From NCBI RefSeq assembly GCF_902459535.1, contig NZ_LR699553.1:3658001-3722000 (forward strand): DNA of 64,000 bases, given 5' to 3'. Source of the stretch: Paraburkholderia dioscoreae. GTDB taxonomy: Bacteria; Pseudomonadota; Gammaproteobacteria; Burkholderiales; Burkholderiaceae. How positions within the stretch are numbered: position 1 is the stretch's first letter; each line of letters begins with the position of its first letter. This document shows, piece by piece, positions 32,862-42,167 of the stretch. The translations under genes were made by a program, and so were the position numbers. Under the pieces are notes generated by a model that made no database searches, had not been told where the DNA came from, and saw only the letters and a program-made list of their open reading frames with translations.

Positions 32862-33302
32862 GTAGGAATACCTGTGTGACTGCCCAGCGGGATGACGGCA
32901 AAGCTGACAGCGGAAACGGCTTTGAATTGCCCGGACCCGCCGACCATGCCGCGATGGCGAACCACGCGCCACCAGAACCGCGAAGGGCTGGCTGAGCCGC
33001 CTTTTGCGCTTGTCATGACGGCGCACCGCGAGCAGGCTTTTCCGAGCCGCGCGAGCCGTGTCCCGCAAGCGAAATACCGGCCTGCTGGGCTTTGGGATAA
33101 CCCGTAGATTATAGCGCAGCGGACCTTTTTCCGCAGCGCACACAAGACATGTCCGAGCTATCGATGAGCCTTTCAGACCGCTTGAGCGGCCTTTTGGCCG
33201 ACTCGTCAAACCGGGCGAAATCCTTTATGCTGCATTGAGTTACCACAAACGACGGCGGCGCCGTCCGGCAATCCTGCCGGGTGAGACCGCCGTATTTGTT
33301 TC
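32862..33302. other. DUF3579-argF divergent intergenic region
   Basis: No gene. The last 60 bases before argF can fold into the nested hairpin annotated at 33245-33299. Confidence 0.6.
33245..33299 (+). promoter_or_regulatory. Nested hairpin in the argF leader
   Basis: An outer stem of ACGGCGG (33252-33258) with CCGCCGT (33087-33093 offset +200, i.e. 33287-33293) is extended by ACAAA (33245-33249) with TTTGT (33295-33299). An inner stem CCGGCA/TGCCGG (33265-33270 and 33275-33280) has a 4-base loop. The structure ends 3 bases before the argF ATG, and no Shine-Dalgarno sequence is visible there. Confidence 0.45.
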
Positions 33303-34232
33303 ATGACCGCCAAGAAAATTCGCCACTACCTGCAGTTCAAGGATTTCTCGCTGGAAGACTACGAGTACGTGCTGGAACGCGCGCGCATTCTGAAACGCAA
33401 GTTCAAGAACTACGAGACCTACCATCCGCTGCACGATCGCACGCTGGCAATGATCTTCGAAAAAAATTCGACACGCACGCGCCTGTCGTTCGAAGCCGGC
33501 ATCTTCCAGTTGGGCGGCCACGCCGTTTTCATGAGCACGCGCGACACGCAGCTCGGTCGCGGCGAACCGATCGAAGACGCAGCGCAAGTCATCTCGCGCA
33601 TGGTCGACATCATCATGATCCGCACGTTCGGGCAGGACATTCTCCAGCGCTTCTCCGAGAATTCGCGCGTGCCCGTGATCAACGGGCTGACCAACGAATA
33701 TCACCCGTGCCAGGTGCTGGCGGACATCTTCACGTACTTCGAGCATCGCGGCCCGATTCGCGGCAAGACGGTCGCGTGGGTCGGCGACGCCAACAACATG
33801 CTGTATACGTGGATCGAAGCCGCGCAAATTCTCGGCTTCAATCTGCGCCTGTCCACGCCGCCGGGCTACAAGCTCGACCGCGCCATGGTCGCCGCCGAGA
33901 GCGCGCCGTTCTACGAAGAATTCGACGATCCGAACGAGGCCTGCGCCGGCGCCGACCTCGTGACCACCGACGTCTGGACCAGCATGGGCTTCGAAGCCGA
34001 AAATGAAGCGCGCAAGAAAGCCTTCGCTGACTGGTGCGTCGACGCCGACATGATGGCGCGCGCCAATGCAGACGCGCTCTTCATGCACTGCCTGCCCGCC
34101 CACCGCGGCGAGGAAGTCAGCGCGGAAGTGATCGACGGGCCGCAAAGCGTCGTGTGGGACGAGGCGGAAAATCGTCTGCACGTGCAAAAGGCCTTGATGG
34201 AATATCTGCTGCTCGGCAAGCTGAATCACTGA
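33303..34232 (+). CDS. argF: Ornithine carbamoyltransferase
   Basis: A 309-residue enzyme making citrulline from ornithine and carbamoyl phosphate in arginine biosynthesis. Carbamoyl-phosphate motifs STRTR and HPCQ are present, as are the ornithine-side blocks DVWTSMG and HCLPAHRGEE. It is directly followed, 251 bases later, by argG. No Shine-Dalgarno sequence is seen before the ATG, which sits at the foot of a hairpin. Confidence 0.97.
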   Translation: MTAKKIRHYLQFKDFSLEDYEYVLERARILKRKFKNYETYHPLHDRTLAMIFEKNSTRTRLSFEAGIFQLGGHAVFMSTRDTQLGRGEPIEDAAQVISRMVDIIMIRTFGQDILQRFSENSRVPVINGLTNEYHPCQVLADIFTYFEHRGPIRGKTVAWVGDANNMLYTWIEAAQILGFNLRLSTPPGYKLDRAMVAAESAPFYEEFDDPNEACAGADLVTTDVWTSMGFEAENEARKKAFADWCVDADMMARANADALFMHCLPAHRGEEVSAEVIDGPQSVVWDEAENRLHVQKALMEYLLLGKLNH

Positions 34233-34483
34233 GCGAGCTGCCCGGTCAGCAGGTTGAGCAGCATCTGCGTGAAGCGCGACGGGGCCTTGAATACGAGGCA
34301 AGGCATCCACGTTTAGCGCCACGCATCGAGCCGGAGTCCACTGCGTCAAGCGGACCCGGCTTCGTCACCGCACTGCCCCAAAAACGCGGGCAACCGGCGG
34401 TTTAGTGTCAAAATAGTGGTTTTCCGCGCTCCGGGACCGCCGGCGCGCCTTGTTTTCCCGCTTTCTCCAGCTACGAGTTCACC

Positions 34484-35710
34484 ATGAGCGATATCAAGAA
34501 AGTCGTGCTCGCCTATTCGGGCGGCCTCGACACCTCCGTCATCCTGAAGTGGTTGCAGGACAATTACGACGCCGAAGTCGTCACGTTCACGGCCGACATC
34601 GGCCAGGGCGAAGAGCTGGAACCGGCGCGCAAGAAAGCCCTGCAACTCGGCATCAAGCCGGAAAACATCTATATCGAGGATCTGCGCGAAGAATTCGTGC
34701 GTGATTTCGTGTTCCCGATGTTCCGCGCCAACACGATCTATGAAGGCGAGTATCTGCTGGGCACGTCGATCGCGCGTCCGCTGATCGCCAAGCGTCAGAT
34801 CGAAATCGCGCGCGCCACCGGCGCACAAGCGGTTTCGCACGGCGCAACCGGCAAGGGCAACGACCAGGTTCGCTTCGAACTCGGTTACTACGCGCTGGAA
34901 CCGGGCATCAAGGTGATCGCGCCGTGGCGCGAATGGGATCTGCTGTCGCGCGAAAAGCTGCTCGCGTATGCCGAAAAGGCCGGCATTCCGATCGAAATGA
35001 AGCACAAGCAAGGCGGTGCGCCATATTCGATGGACGCCAACCTGCTGCACATTTCGTTCGAAGGCCGTCACCTGGAAGATCCGAAAGCGGAAGCGGAAGC
35101 CGACATGTGGCGTTGGACCGTGTCGCCGGAAGAGGCGCCGGACCAGGCTGAATACCTCGATATCGAGTACGAGCACGGCGATCCGGTTGCGATCAACGGC
35201 AAGCGTCTGTCGCCTGCGGAAATGCTCACCGAGCTGAACCGTCTGGGCGGCAAGCACGGTATCGGCCGTCTCGACCTGGTGGAAAACCGTTATGTCGGCA
35301 TGAAGTCGCGCGGCTGCTATGAAACGCCGGGCGGCACGATCATGCTGAAGGCGCACCGCGGCATCGAGTCGATCACGCTCGACCGTGAAGTGGCTCACCT
35401 GAAAGACGACCTGATGCCCCGCTACGCCGCACTGATTTATAACGGCTACTGGTGGAGCCCGGAGCGCCGCGCGCTTCAGGTGCTGATCGACCATACGCAA
35501 GAGAAGGTCAACGGCTGGGTGCGTGTGAAGCTGTACAAGGGCAGCGTGTCGGTTGTCGCGCGCGATTCGAAGGAAACGCTGTTCGACAAGACCATCGCAA
35601 CGTTCGACGACGACGGCGGCGCCTACAACCAGGCCGACGCCGGCGGCTTCATCAAGCTGAACGCACTGCGTATGCGGATTGCGGAGAACGCGCGTCGTCA
35701 GCGTGGCTGA
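34484..35710 (+). CDS. argG: Argininosuccinate synthase
   Basis: A 408-residue ATP-dependent ligase joining citrulline and aspartate. The N-terminal P-loop-like motif LAYSGGLDTSVIL is diagnostic, with GATGKGNDQVRFE, YSMDANLLHISFEG and VENRYVGMKSRG further on. It works directly after ArgF in arginine synthesis. About 250 bases separate it from argF with no terminator seen, so they may be co-transcribed or argG may have its own promoter. Confidence 0.98.
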   Translation: MSDIKKVVLAYSGGLDTSVILKWLQDNYDAEVVTFTADIGQGEELEPARKKALQLGIKPENIYIEDLREEFVRDFVFPMFRANTIYEGEYLLGTSIARPLIAKRQIEIARATGAQAVSHGATGKGNDQVRFELGYYALEPGIKVIAPWREWDLLSREKLLAYAEKAGIPIEMKHKQGGAPYSMDANLLHISFEGRHLEDPKAEAEADMWRWTVSPEEAPDQAEYLDIEYEHGDPVAINGKRLSPAEMLTELNRLGGKHGIGRLDLVENRYVGMKSRGCYETPGGTIMLKAHRGIESITLDREVAHLKDDLMPRYAALIYNGYWWSPERRALQVLIDHTQEKVNGWVRVKLYKGSVSVVARDSKETLFDKTIATFDDDGGAYNQADAGGFIKLNALRMRIAENARRQRG

Positions 35711-35729
35711 CCAGGTGCGTTTGGTCGAG

Positions 35730-35755
35730 GATAACTTCGCGCCAGCGAAGTTATC
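35730..35755. repeat. Perfect inverted repeat after argG
   Basis: GATAACTTCGC (35730-35740) and GCGAAGTTATC (35745-35755) flank GCCA. It has an 11-base stem with no T-run. The outer part resembles the arms of loxP, probably by chance. Confidence 0.6.
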
Positions 35756-35793
35756 AAACGCCTAGGAGCGCGGCCGAAGCCAATCGCAGACGC

Positions 35794-35832
35794 AAAAAAG
35801 ACGCTGGGAGATTTTCTCCCGGCGTCTTTTTT
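35794..35832. terminator. Bidirectional rho-independent terminator between argG and murB
   Basis: AAAAAAGACGCTGGGAGA pairs with TCTCCCGGCGTCTTTTTT (one T-G wobble) around TTT. T-runs on both strands serve the convergent genes. Confidence 0.9.
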
Positions 35833-35884
35833 ATCAGCATCAGCGTCAGCAGTAAATCGGCAACAACCAGCCCGACTCAAACCA

Positions 35885-36925
35885 TCACAAACAAACCGGC
35901 TCCGCCTCCAGTTCCACCCCAAACCTCTCACGCACATCGCGCTGAATCGCTTTCGCGAGTGCCAGCAATTCGGCGCCGTTCGCTCCGCCGCGGTTCACCA
36001 GCACCAGCGCCTGCCGTTCATGCACGGCCGCCGCGCCCATCGCGCGACCTTTCCAGCCGCATCGATCGATCAGCCAGCCGGCGGCAAGTTTCACCCGTCC
36101 GTCTGCCTGCACATAAGACACGACGTCCGGCTCCCTGAGCTTCAACGCCTCGAACTGCGCCGGCCCGATCATCGGATTCTTGAAGAAGCTGCCCGCATTG
36201 CCGAGTTCCAGCGGATCGGGCAGCTTGGCGCGCCGCACCGCCACCACCGCATCGAAGATGGCCTGCGCGGTCGGCGGCGTGCCGGCATGGCCGTTCGCGG
36301 CCAACTCGCGAGCGAGATCGGCGTAGCCGGCGCGCGGCTCCCAGACCTTCGGCAACCGGAACGTCACCGACGTAATCACGAAACGGTCGCGTCCTTCACG
36401 CTTGAAAAAGCTGTCGCGATAGCCGAAGCCGCACGCCTGCGGGCCCAGTTCGACCACGGCGCCCGTGGCCAACTCCAGCGCGCGCAGCGACGCAAAGCGC
36501 TCGCACATCTCCAACCCATACGCGCCGATGTTCTGGATCGGCGCCGCGCCCACCGTGCCCGGGATCAACGCGAGGTTTTCGAGACCAGGCATGCCTTGCG
36601 ACAAAGTCCAGCCGACAAACTCATGCCACGGCTCGCCGCCGGCCGCTTCGACGTACCATGCATCATTGTCTTCACGCACGACGCGGCGGCCCCGCAGCGC
36701 GATCAGCAATACCAGACCGCCAAAGTCGCCGGTCAGGACGACATTGCTACCACCGCCCAGCACGAGGCGCGGCAGGCCGGCCGCGCGCGGATCGCGCACC
36801 GCGGGCATCAATTGCTCTTCACGCTCGATGCGGCATGCAAACTGCGCGCGAACATCGAAGCCGAAGGTGTTGTGCGCCTTGAGCGGATAGCCGGCAATGA
36901 ACGCGGCGGATTCGGTTTGGGGCAT
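35885..36925 (-). CDS. murB: UDP-N-acetylenolpyruvoylglucosamine reductase
   Basis: A 346-residue flavoprotein that reduces UDP-GlcNAc-enolpyruvate to UDP-MurNAc in peptidoglycan synthesis. FAD-binding features YPLKAHNTFGFD, LGGGSNVVL and IPGTVGAAPIQNIGAYG are present, the catalytic Ser is in GSFFKNP, and the type I C-terminus ends HERQALVLVNRGGANG. The start at 36925 is chosen from usual length; 36967 is an alternative with 14 more residues. Confidence 0.95.
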   Translation of the reverse strand: MPQTESAAFIAGYPLKAHNTFGFDVRAQFACRIEREEQLMPAVRDPRAAGLPRLVLGGGSNVVLTGDFGGLVLLIALRGRRVVREDNDAWYVEAAGGEPWHEFVGWTLSQGMPGLENLALIPGTVGAAPIQNIGAYGLEMCERFASLRALELATGAVVELGPQACGFGYRDSFFKREGRDRFVITSVTFRLPKVWEPRAGYADLARELAANGHAGTPPTAQAIFDAVVAVRRAKLPDPLELGNAGSFFKNPMIGPAQFEALKLREPDVVSYVQADGRVKLAAGWLIDRCGWKGRAMGAAAVHERQALVLVNRGGANGAELLALAKAIQRDVRERFGVELEAEPVCL

Positions 36926-37135
36926 CGGAATGAGAACGGTGGAACTGTCGAATGAAACAACGAACAAAGCAGCCGATCAAACCGGCTTGCGGCGCCGGCC
37001 GGGCGACAATGCGCGGCGGCCTTGGGCAAAAGGGAGTGGCGTCGGTAAAATGACGTCCGGTCCGTGATTATAGCGAGTGCCTCGCGAGCAGCCGGCCGGT
37101 TGCGTCGCGCACCGCAGCACTATTGGGAGAAAGCA

Positions 37136-37621
37136 ATGCCATCGTTTGACGTCGTCTGCGAAGCGAACATGATCGAAGTCAAGAACGCGATCGAGCAGTC
37201 CAACAAGGAAATTTCAACGCGCTTCGACTTCAAAGGGTCGGACGCGCGCGTCGAACACAAGGAAAACGAAATCACGGCCTACGCGGACGATGATTTCAAA
37301 CTCGGCCAGGTGAAAGACGTGCTGCTGTCGAAAATGGCCAAGCGCAACGTGGACGTGCGCTTCCTCGACTACGGCAAGATCGAGAAGATCGGCGGCGACA
37401 AGGTCAAGCAGGTCATCAAGATCAAGAAGGGCGTGTCGGGCGATCTGTCGAAGAAAATCGTGCGCCTCGTGAAGGACAGCAAGATCAAGGTTCAGGCGAG
37501 CATTCAAGGCGACGCGGTGCGCATCACCGGCGGCAAGCGCGACGATTTGCAAAGCGTGATCGCCATGCTGCGCAAGGACGTGACGGACACGCCGCTCGAC
37601 TTCAACAACTTCCGCGACTGA
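37136..37621 (+). CDS. yajQ: YajQ-family nucleotide-binding protein
   Basis: A 161-residue protein of the YajQ family, reported in other bacteria to bind c-di-GMP and act with transcription regulators. The N-terminus MPSFDVVCEANMIEVKNAI, RFDFKGSD and the C-terminal blocks VQASIQGDAVRITGGKRDDLQ are diagnostic. GGGAGAAAG precedes the ATG; a longer frame upstream is not supported. Its stop codon is part of a 17-base hairpin. Confidence 0.95.
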   Translation: MPSFDVVCEANMIEVKNAIEQSNKEISTRFDFKGSDARVEHKENEITAYADDDFKLGQVKDVLLSKMAKRNVDVRFLDYGKIEKIGGDKVKQVIKIKKGVSGDLSKKIVRLVKDSKIKVQASIQGDAVRITGGKRDDLQSVIAMLRKDVTDTPLDFNNFRD

Positions 37622-37657
37622 TGCATGGGCGCGCGAACGCCGCGCGCCCATGCATCA
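37619..37657. terminator. Long perfect hairpin including the yajQ stop codon
   Basis: A 17-base stem begins with the TGA of yajQ at 37619 and pairs 37619-37635 with 37641-37657 around AACGC. It lies between convergent yajQ and plsY. No T-run follows; it may still stop transcription or protect mRNA ends. Confidence 0.6.
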
Positions 37658-37662
37658 ACCCG

Positions 37663-38304
37663 TCAGACGTCGCTCCCCGCCGCCGGCTTTGCCGCCGCGT
37701 CTGCCTTCTTGTCGCCAATCCGGCTTTCCTGCCCGCGCATCAGCTTGGCAATGTTGCCGCGATGGCGCCACACCAGCAATGAGCTCATCACGACGATGGC
37801 CAGCGCGATGATATGCGGCCCGAACAGAAAGCCGTCGAAGATCGGCGCGAACACTGCCGCGGCCAATGCCGCCAGCGACGAATAGCGCGTGAAGAATGCC
37901 ACGATCAGCCAGGTCAGCAAGGTAGCCGCGCCCAGGATCGGATTGATCGCGAGCAGCACGCCCGCCGCGGTCGCCACGCCCTTGCCGCCCTTGAAGCGAA
38001 AGAAAGCCGGATACAGGTGGCCGAGAAACACGGCAACCGCCGCGATCGCCACCGACGTGTCGTCGAGCCCATAGCGCGTGCCGAAGTGCACGACGAACCA
38101 CACCGGCAGCCAACCCTTGAATGCGTCGCCGATCAGCGTGAGAATCGCGGCCTTCTTGCTGCCGCTGCGCAGCACGTTGGTGGCGCCCGGGTTGCCCGAG
38201 CCGTACGAGCGCGGGTCGTCGAGGCCCATCGCGGCGCTCACGATCACGGCGAACGACACCGAACCGATCAGGTAGGCAACGACAGCAACGATCAGGTTTT
38301 GCAT
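37663..38304 (-). CDS. plsY: Glycerol-3-phosphate acyltransferase PlsY
   Basis: A 213-residue inner membrane enzyme that acylates glycerol-3-phosphate using acyl phosphate, the first step of phospholipid synthesis. Motifs GSGNPGATNVLR and FRFKGGKGVATAAG are clear, and about five membrane segments can be seen. The C-terminal tail is Lys/Ala-rich. It is adjacent to ybaK on the same strand with about 125 bases between. Confidence 0.96.
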   Translation of the reverse strand: MQNLIVAVVAYLIGSVSFAVIVSAAMGLDDPRSYGSGNPGATNVLRSGSKKAAILTLIGDAFKGWLPVWFVVHFGTRYGLDDTSVAIAAVAVFLGHLYPAFFRFKGGKGVATAAGVLLAINPILGAATLLTWLIVAFFTRYSSLAALAAAVFAPIFDGFLFGPHIIALAIVVMSSLLVWRHRGNIAKLMRGQESRIGDKKADAAAKPAAGSDV

Positions 38305-38429
38305 CTGGGACTCTTATAAGGATCGGCGGTCTGAAACTCGATACCCCAACCGCAACAGGGCGCGCAACTCGGAACGAAGCGGCGCACATTCTACCGAACC
38401 GGCGCGCCCGGAAAACATTCAGGCAAACG

Positions 38430-38921
38430 TCAATCGACGCTCGCGCACTGAACCGCCTTCGCCGCCAGCAACTCCGTCAACACCTTCGGCTCGATGCTGA
38501 CCAGAAAACCGCGCCGGCCACCGTTCAGCCAGATCTTATCCATTTCGAGAATGCTCGATTCGACGTACACCGGCATCTGTTTCCTTGTGCCGAACGGCGA
38601 GGTGCCGCCGATCAGGTAGCCGGAATGCCGGCTCGCCACTTCGGGCTTGCACGGCTCGACGCGCTTCGCGCCGATCTGCCGCGCGAGGTTCTTGGTACTG
38701 ACGGTGCGATCGCCGTGCATCAGCACGATCAGCGGCTTGACGTGCTCGTCTTCCATCACCAGCGTCTTCACCACGTGATGTTCGTCCACGCCGAGCTGGC
38801 GCGCCGATTCCCCAGTGCCGCCATGCTCGACATAATCGTAAGGATGCTCGCCGAAAGTGACGCCGTGGCGGCGCAGAAACTGCGTGGCCGGCGTTTCGGA
38901 AACGTGTCTGGATTTGCTCAT
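38430..38921 (-). CDS. ybaK: Cys-tRNA(Pro)/Cys-tRNA(Cys) deacylase YbaK
   Basis: A 163-residue trans-editing protein of the YbaK/EbsC group that hydrolyses Cys wrongly attached to tRNA(Pro). It has ATQFLRRHGVTF, HVVKTLVM with the conserved Lys, and GYLIGGTSPFGTRKQMPVYVE. It is divergent from the acyl-CoA ligase gene. Confidence 0.92.
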   Translation of the reverse strand: MSKSRHVSETPATQFLRRHGVTFGEHPYDYVEHGGTGESARQLGVDEHHVVKTLVMEDEHVKPLIVLMHGDRTVSTKNLARQIGAKRVEPCKPEVASRHSGYLIGGTSPFGTRKQMPVYVESSILEMDKIWLNGGRRGFLVSIEPKVLTELLAAKAVQCASVD

Positions 38922-39061
38922 CGGCGCATTGTAATGGCGACTTTACGCAACGGCTATTTGCCGAATGGTCGATTGTGCCGGCCCGGCGATTATGGCACGA
39001 TCGTTCTAAAATCCTCCGGCGCACCGCACGCCGGGCCCCGAATCGTTCCTGGGAGACAGCG

Positions 39062-40624
39062 TTGAGCCTCGATTCATCCACCCGTTCCACGATCGACATT
39101 CCCGCGCTGCTGGCTGCACTGCCCGCGCGGATCGCCGACATTCCGGCGCTCGCTGCCGCGCGCGATCCACAACATATCGCATTGATCGAGGATGCGCGCC
39201 GCCTGACCAGCGCGCAACTCCTGCAGGCCGTCGACGCCGCCACCGCGCTGCTGCGCGAATGGGGCGTGCGCGGCGGCGATCGCGTGATGATCGTCGCGGA
39301 GAACAGCATCGCGCAGATCGTACTGCTGTTCGCGACCGCGAGGCTCGACGCGTGGGCGCTGGTGTCGAACGCGCGGCTGTCGGCGGCCGAACTCGACTCG
39401 ATCCGCGCGCATGCGCAGCCGCGCGTGGTCGCGTATGCCACGGAAAGCTCGGCCGACGCCGAACAGCACGCTCGGCGGCATCAAGCCACCACGGCGCCGG
39501 CTATCACGCCGGACATCGGCAACTGGTCGTACACCGTGGATAACGCGGCGGTAGCCGAACCTGTCGAAGCCGCCAACCATCGCCAATGCGCCGCGTTGAT
39601 CTACACCACCGGCACGACCGGCGCACCGAAGGGCGTGATGCTCTCGCATCGCAATCTGCTCTTCATCGCCGCAGTGTCGAGCCGCTTGCGCAAAGTCGGC
39701 CCGGACGACGTCGTCTACGCCGTGCTGCCGATCTCGCACGTGTACGGCTTCGCGTCCGTGTGTCTGGGCAGCCTGCATGCGGGCGCGACCTTGCGGCTCG
39801 TGCCGCGCTTCGCGCCGGAAGCCGTGCGCCGCGCGCTTGCCAAAGAACGCGTGTCGATCTTCCAGGGCGTGCCGGCCATGCACGCCAAGCTGCTCGAGCA
39901 TCTGAAAACGCACGGCCACCCGTGGTCCGCGCCGCAACTGCGCTTCGCCTACTCGGGCGGATCGCCGCTCGACGCCGCGTTGAAAGCGCAGGTGGAAAGC
40001 GTCTACGGTCTGCCGCTGCACAACGGTTACGGCATGACCGAGAGCAGCCCGACCGTGTCGCACACCATGCTCGATGCGCCGCGCAGCGACTGCTCCGTCG
40101 GCGAGGTCATTCCGGGTGTGGAGGTGCGTTTCGTCGGACTCGACGGCATCGACGCCGCGAAGGGCGAGATCGGCGAGCTATGGGTGCGCGGTCCGAATGT
40201 GATGCTCGGCTACTACCGCAGCCCCGAGCAGACCCGCACGGTCGTGACCGAAGACGGCTGGCTAAAAACCGGCGATCTCGCGCGGCAGGACGCGGACGGC
40301 GCGTTGCATATCGTTGGGCGCAGCAAGGAGTTGATCATCCGTTCCGGTTTCAATGTGTATCCGGCCGAGGTCGAGCATGTGTTGAACGCGCATCCGCAAG
40401 TCGTGCAGTCGGCGGTGGTTGGGCGCGCGGTGGGGCGTAACGAGGAAGTAGTCGCGTTCGTCGAACTGATTGCGGGTGCGACGGTGACGCCCGGCGAATT
40501 GATCGACTGGTGCGGCGAGCGTCTCGCGCCGTACAAGCGGCCGGCCGAAGTCAAAGTGCTCGCCGCGCTGCCGGCCGCATCGACTGGCAAGATTCTCAAG
40601 CATCGGCTGCGCGAGTTTCTCTGA
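39062..40624 (+). CDS. Acyl-CoA synthetase (AMP-dependent ligase)
   Basis: A 520-residue ANL-family ligase that activates a carboxylic acid to its CoA ester through an acyl-AMP. The AMP motif YTTGTTGAPKGV, HVYGFASV, GYGMTESSPT, TGDLARQDADG and the C-terminal Lys in PAASTGKILK are all present. The start is a TTG at 39062 preceded by GGGAGA; no ATG in frame fits the N-terminus. Substrate is not clear; short or medium-chain fatty or aromatic acids are possible. It is a single gene between ybaK and xerD. Confidence 0.9.
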   Translation: MSLDSSTRSTIDIPALLAALPARIADIPALAAARDPQHIALIEDARRLTSAQLLQAVDAATALLREWGVRGGDRVMIVAENSIAQIVLLFATARLDAWALVSNARLSAAELDSIRAHAQPRVVAYATESSADAEQHARRHQATTAPAITPDIGNWSYTVDNAAVAEPVEAANHRQCAALIYTTGTTGAPKGVMLSHRNLLFIAAVSSRLRKVGPDDVVYAVLPISHVYGFASVCLGSLHAGATLRLVPRFAPEAVRRALAKERVSIFQGVPAMHAKLLEHLKTHGHPWSAPQLRFAYSGGSPLDAALKAQVESVYGLPLHNGYGMTESSPTVSHTMLDAPRSDCSVGEVIPGVEVRFVGLDGIDAAKGEIGELWVRGPNVMLGYYRSPEQTRTVVTEDGWLKTGDLARQDADGALHIVGRSKELIIRSGFNVYPAEVEHVLNAHPQVVQSAVVGRAVGRNEEVVAFVELIAGATVTPGELIDWCGERLAPYKRPAEVKVLAALPAASTGKILKHRLREFL

Positions 40625-40660
40625 GCGAAGGGTAAGCGCAAGCGCTACCGCGAGCGCAAA

Positions 40661-41596
40661 TCAGCCTCGCGGATGATGCTGCGCATGCAGCGACTTCAAC
40701 CGTTCACGGGCCACGTGCGTGTAGATCTGCGTGGTTGAAATATCCGTGTGGCCGAGCAGCAGTTGCACGACACGCAGGTCGGCGCCGTGATTGAGCAGAT
40801 GCGTGGCGAACGCGTGCCGCAAGGTATGCGGCGACAACGGCGCATTCACACCGGCCGCCGCCGCGTGACGCTTGATGATGTTCCAGAACTGCTGGCGCGT
40901 CATGCCCTCCGCGCGGCTCGTCACGAACAGCGCGTCTGTCGCGCGCGCGCCGAGCAATACGGGCCGCGCCTCGCGCAGATAGCGTTCGATCCAGCCGTGC
41001 GCCTCTTCGCCGAACGGAATCAGGCGCTCCTTCGAGCCCTTGCCCATGACGCGCACCACGCCCTCGTTCAGGCCCACTTCCACTGTTTTCAGCGTGACGA
41101 GTTCGGTCACGCGCAAACCGCTCGCGTACATCAGTTCCAGCATCGTGCGGTCGCGCAGACCCAACGGCGTATCGACGTCGGGCGCGCCGAGCAGCGCTTC
41201 GACTTGCGCTTCGGTAAGCGTCGACGGAAAACGCGGCGGCTGTTTCGCCGAGCGGATGCGCACTGTCGGGTCGATCTTCGTGCGATGCTCGCGCACTGCC
41301 CAGCTGTAGTAGCGGCGAAACACCGAGAGCCGGCGGTTCGCCGAGGTCGATTTGTCCTTCTGCCGTGCGGCGCTATACGCGTTCAGATCGGCTTCGCTCG
41401 CGGTGTCGAGCGAAGCATTGCGGCTCTGCGCGAGCCATTCGCAAAAGAGACGCAGATCGCGGCGGTACGCGTCGAGCGTGTTGCGCGACAGACCATGCTC
41501 GAGCCACAGCGCGTCGCAGAATGCATCGATCGACGCCGAGCTGGCAACAAAGAGAGGTGACGCGGCGGGCGCGTCGTCGATCAAGGTATCGCTCAT
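40661..41596 (-). CDS. xerD: Site-specific tyrosine recombinase XerD
   Basis: A 311-residue recombinase that with XerC resolves chromosome dimers at dif. Catalytic residues are visible: Arg in ASGLRVTEL, Lys in GKGSKERL, HxxR in HTLRHAFATH, His in LGHTDISTT and Tyr in QIYTHV. Housekeeping setting and length argue for XerD rather than a phage integrase. Its start overlaps the stop of the upstream ogt gene by 4 bases (ATGA), so they are translationally coupled. Confidence 0.95.
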   Translation of the reverse strand: MSDTLIDDAPAASPLFVASSASIDAFCDALWLEHGLSRNTLDAYRRDLRLFCEWLAQSRNASLDTASEADLNAYSAARQKDKSTSANRRLSVFRRYYSWAVREHRTKIDPTVRIRSAKQPPRFPSTLTEAQVEALLGAPDVDTPLGLRDRTMLELMYASGLRVTELVTLKTVEVGLNEGVVRVMGKGSKERLIPFGEEAHGWIERYLREARPVLLGARATDALFVTSRAEGMTRQQFWNIIKRHAAAAGVNAPLSPHTLRHAFATHLLNHGADLRVVQLLLGHTDISTTQIYTHVARERLKSLHAQHHPRG

Positions 41597-42063
41597 GCGT
41601 AGGGAATGCCTTCATGCGCCAGCAGCCAGCGCTTCACGTTGCGGAAGAAACCCTCTTCGGCGTGATTCGCAAAACCGCCGATGCCGCTCGAACTCACCAC
41701 CCGATGGCATGGAATCACAATCGGAAAGTAATTCGCGCCGCACGCCTGACCGACCGCGCGCGGCGCGCTGCCGAGCTGCCTTGCCAATTGCCCATAGGTC
41801 AGCACGACGCCTGGCGGAATGTCGCTGATGGCCTGCCAGACGCGCTTCTGAAATGCGGTGCCTACCGACGCAAGCGGCAACGCGAACTTCGCCGAAGCAC
41901 GCTCGAAATATCGCTCGATCTGTTCGGCCGCCTGCCTCGCCAACGGCGTGTCGGGCGCGACGTTTTGCATGGAGTCCGGCAGATAGACGATCTCGCGCAC
42001 GGCCTCGCCTTCGAGGCGGATGCCGACCTTGCCGAACGGTGCATCGATCACTGCGTTGAACAT
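41593..42063 (-). CDS. ogt: Methylated-DNA-[protein]-cysteine S-methyltransferase
   Basis: A 156-residue repair protein that removes alkyl groups from O6 of guanine by transfer to its own Cys. The active site is IPCHRVV; FQKRVWQAI, YGQLARQLG and AVGQACGAN are typical of the DNA-binding domain. The start at 42063 follows GAGGAGCAGG. It is co-transcribed with xerD (4-base overlap) and probably with queG upstream. Confidence 0.94.
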   Translation of the reverse strand: MFNAVIDAPFGKVGIRLEGEAVREIVYLPDSMQNVAPDTPLARQAAEQIERYFERASAKFALPLASVGTAFQKRVWQAISDIPPGVVLTYGQLARQLGSAPRAVGQACGANYFPIVIPCHRVVSSSGIGGFANHAEEGFFRNVKRWLLAHEGIPYA

Positions 42064-42167
42064 GATTGCCTGCTCCTCACTGGCGCGGCGTTCCGCTGCA
42101 CAAGCTGGCGCACCTGCATATCGTGCAGATGCGCTGCACACGCCGCGCCCAATAGTTTGCCGCTACT

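Noticed and set aside
35730..35755. A true loxP recombination site
   Set aside because: The spacer is 4 bases instead of the 8-base core plus full 13-base arms, and no Cre-like recombinase is near.
40661..41596. XerD gene as a phage or island integrase
   Set aside because: Sequence and length fit housekeeping XerD, it overlaps ogt, and no attachment repeats or phage genes are near.
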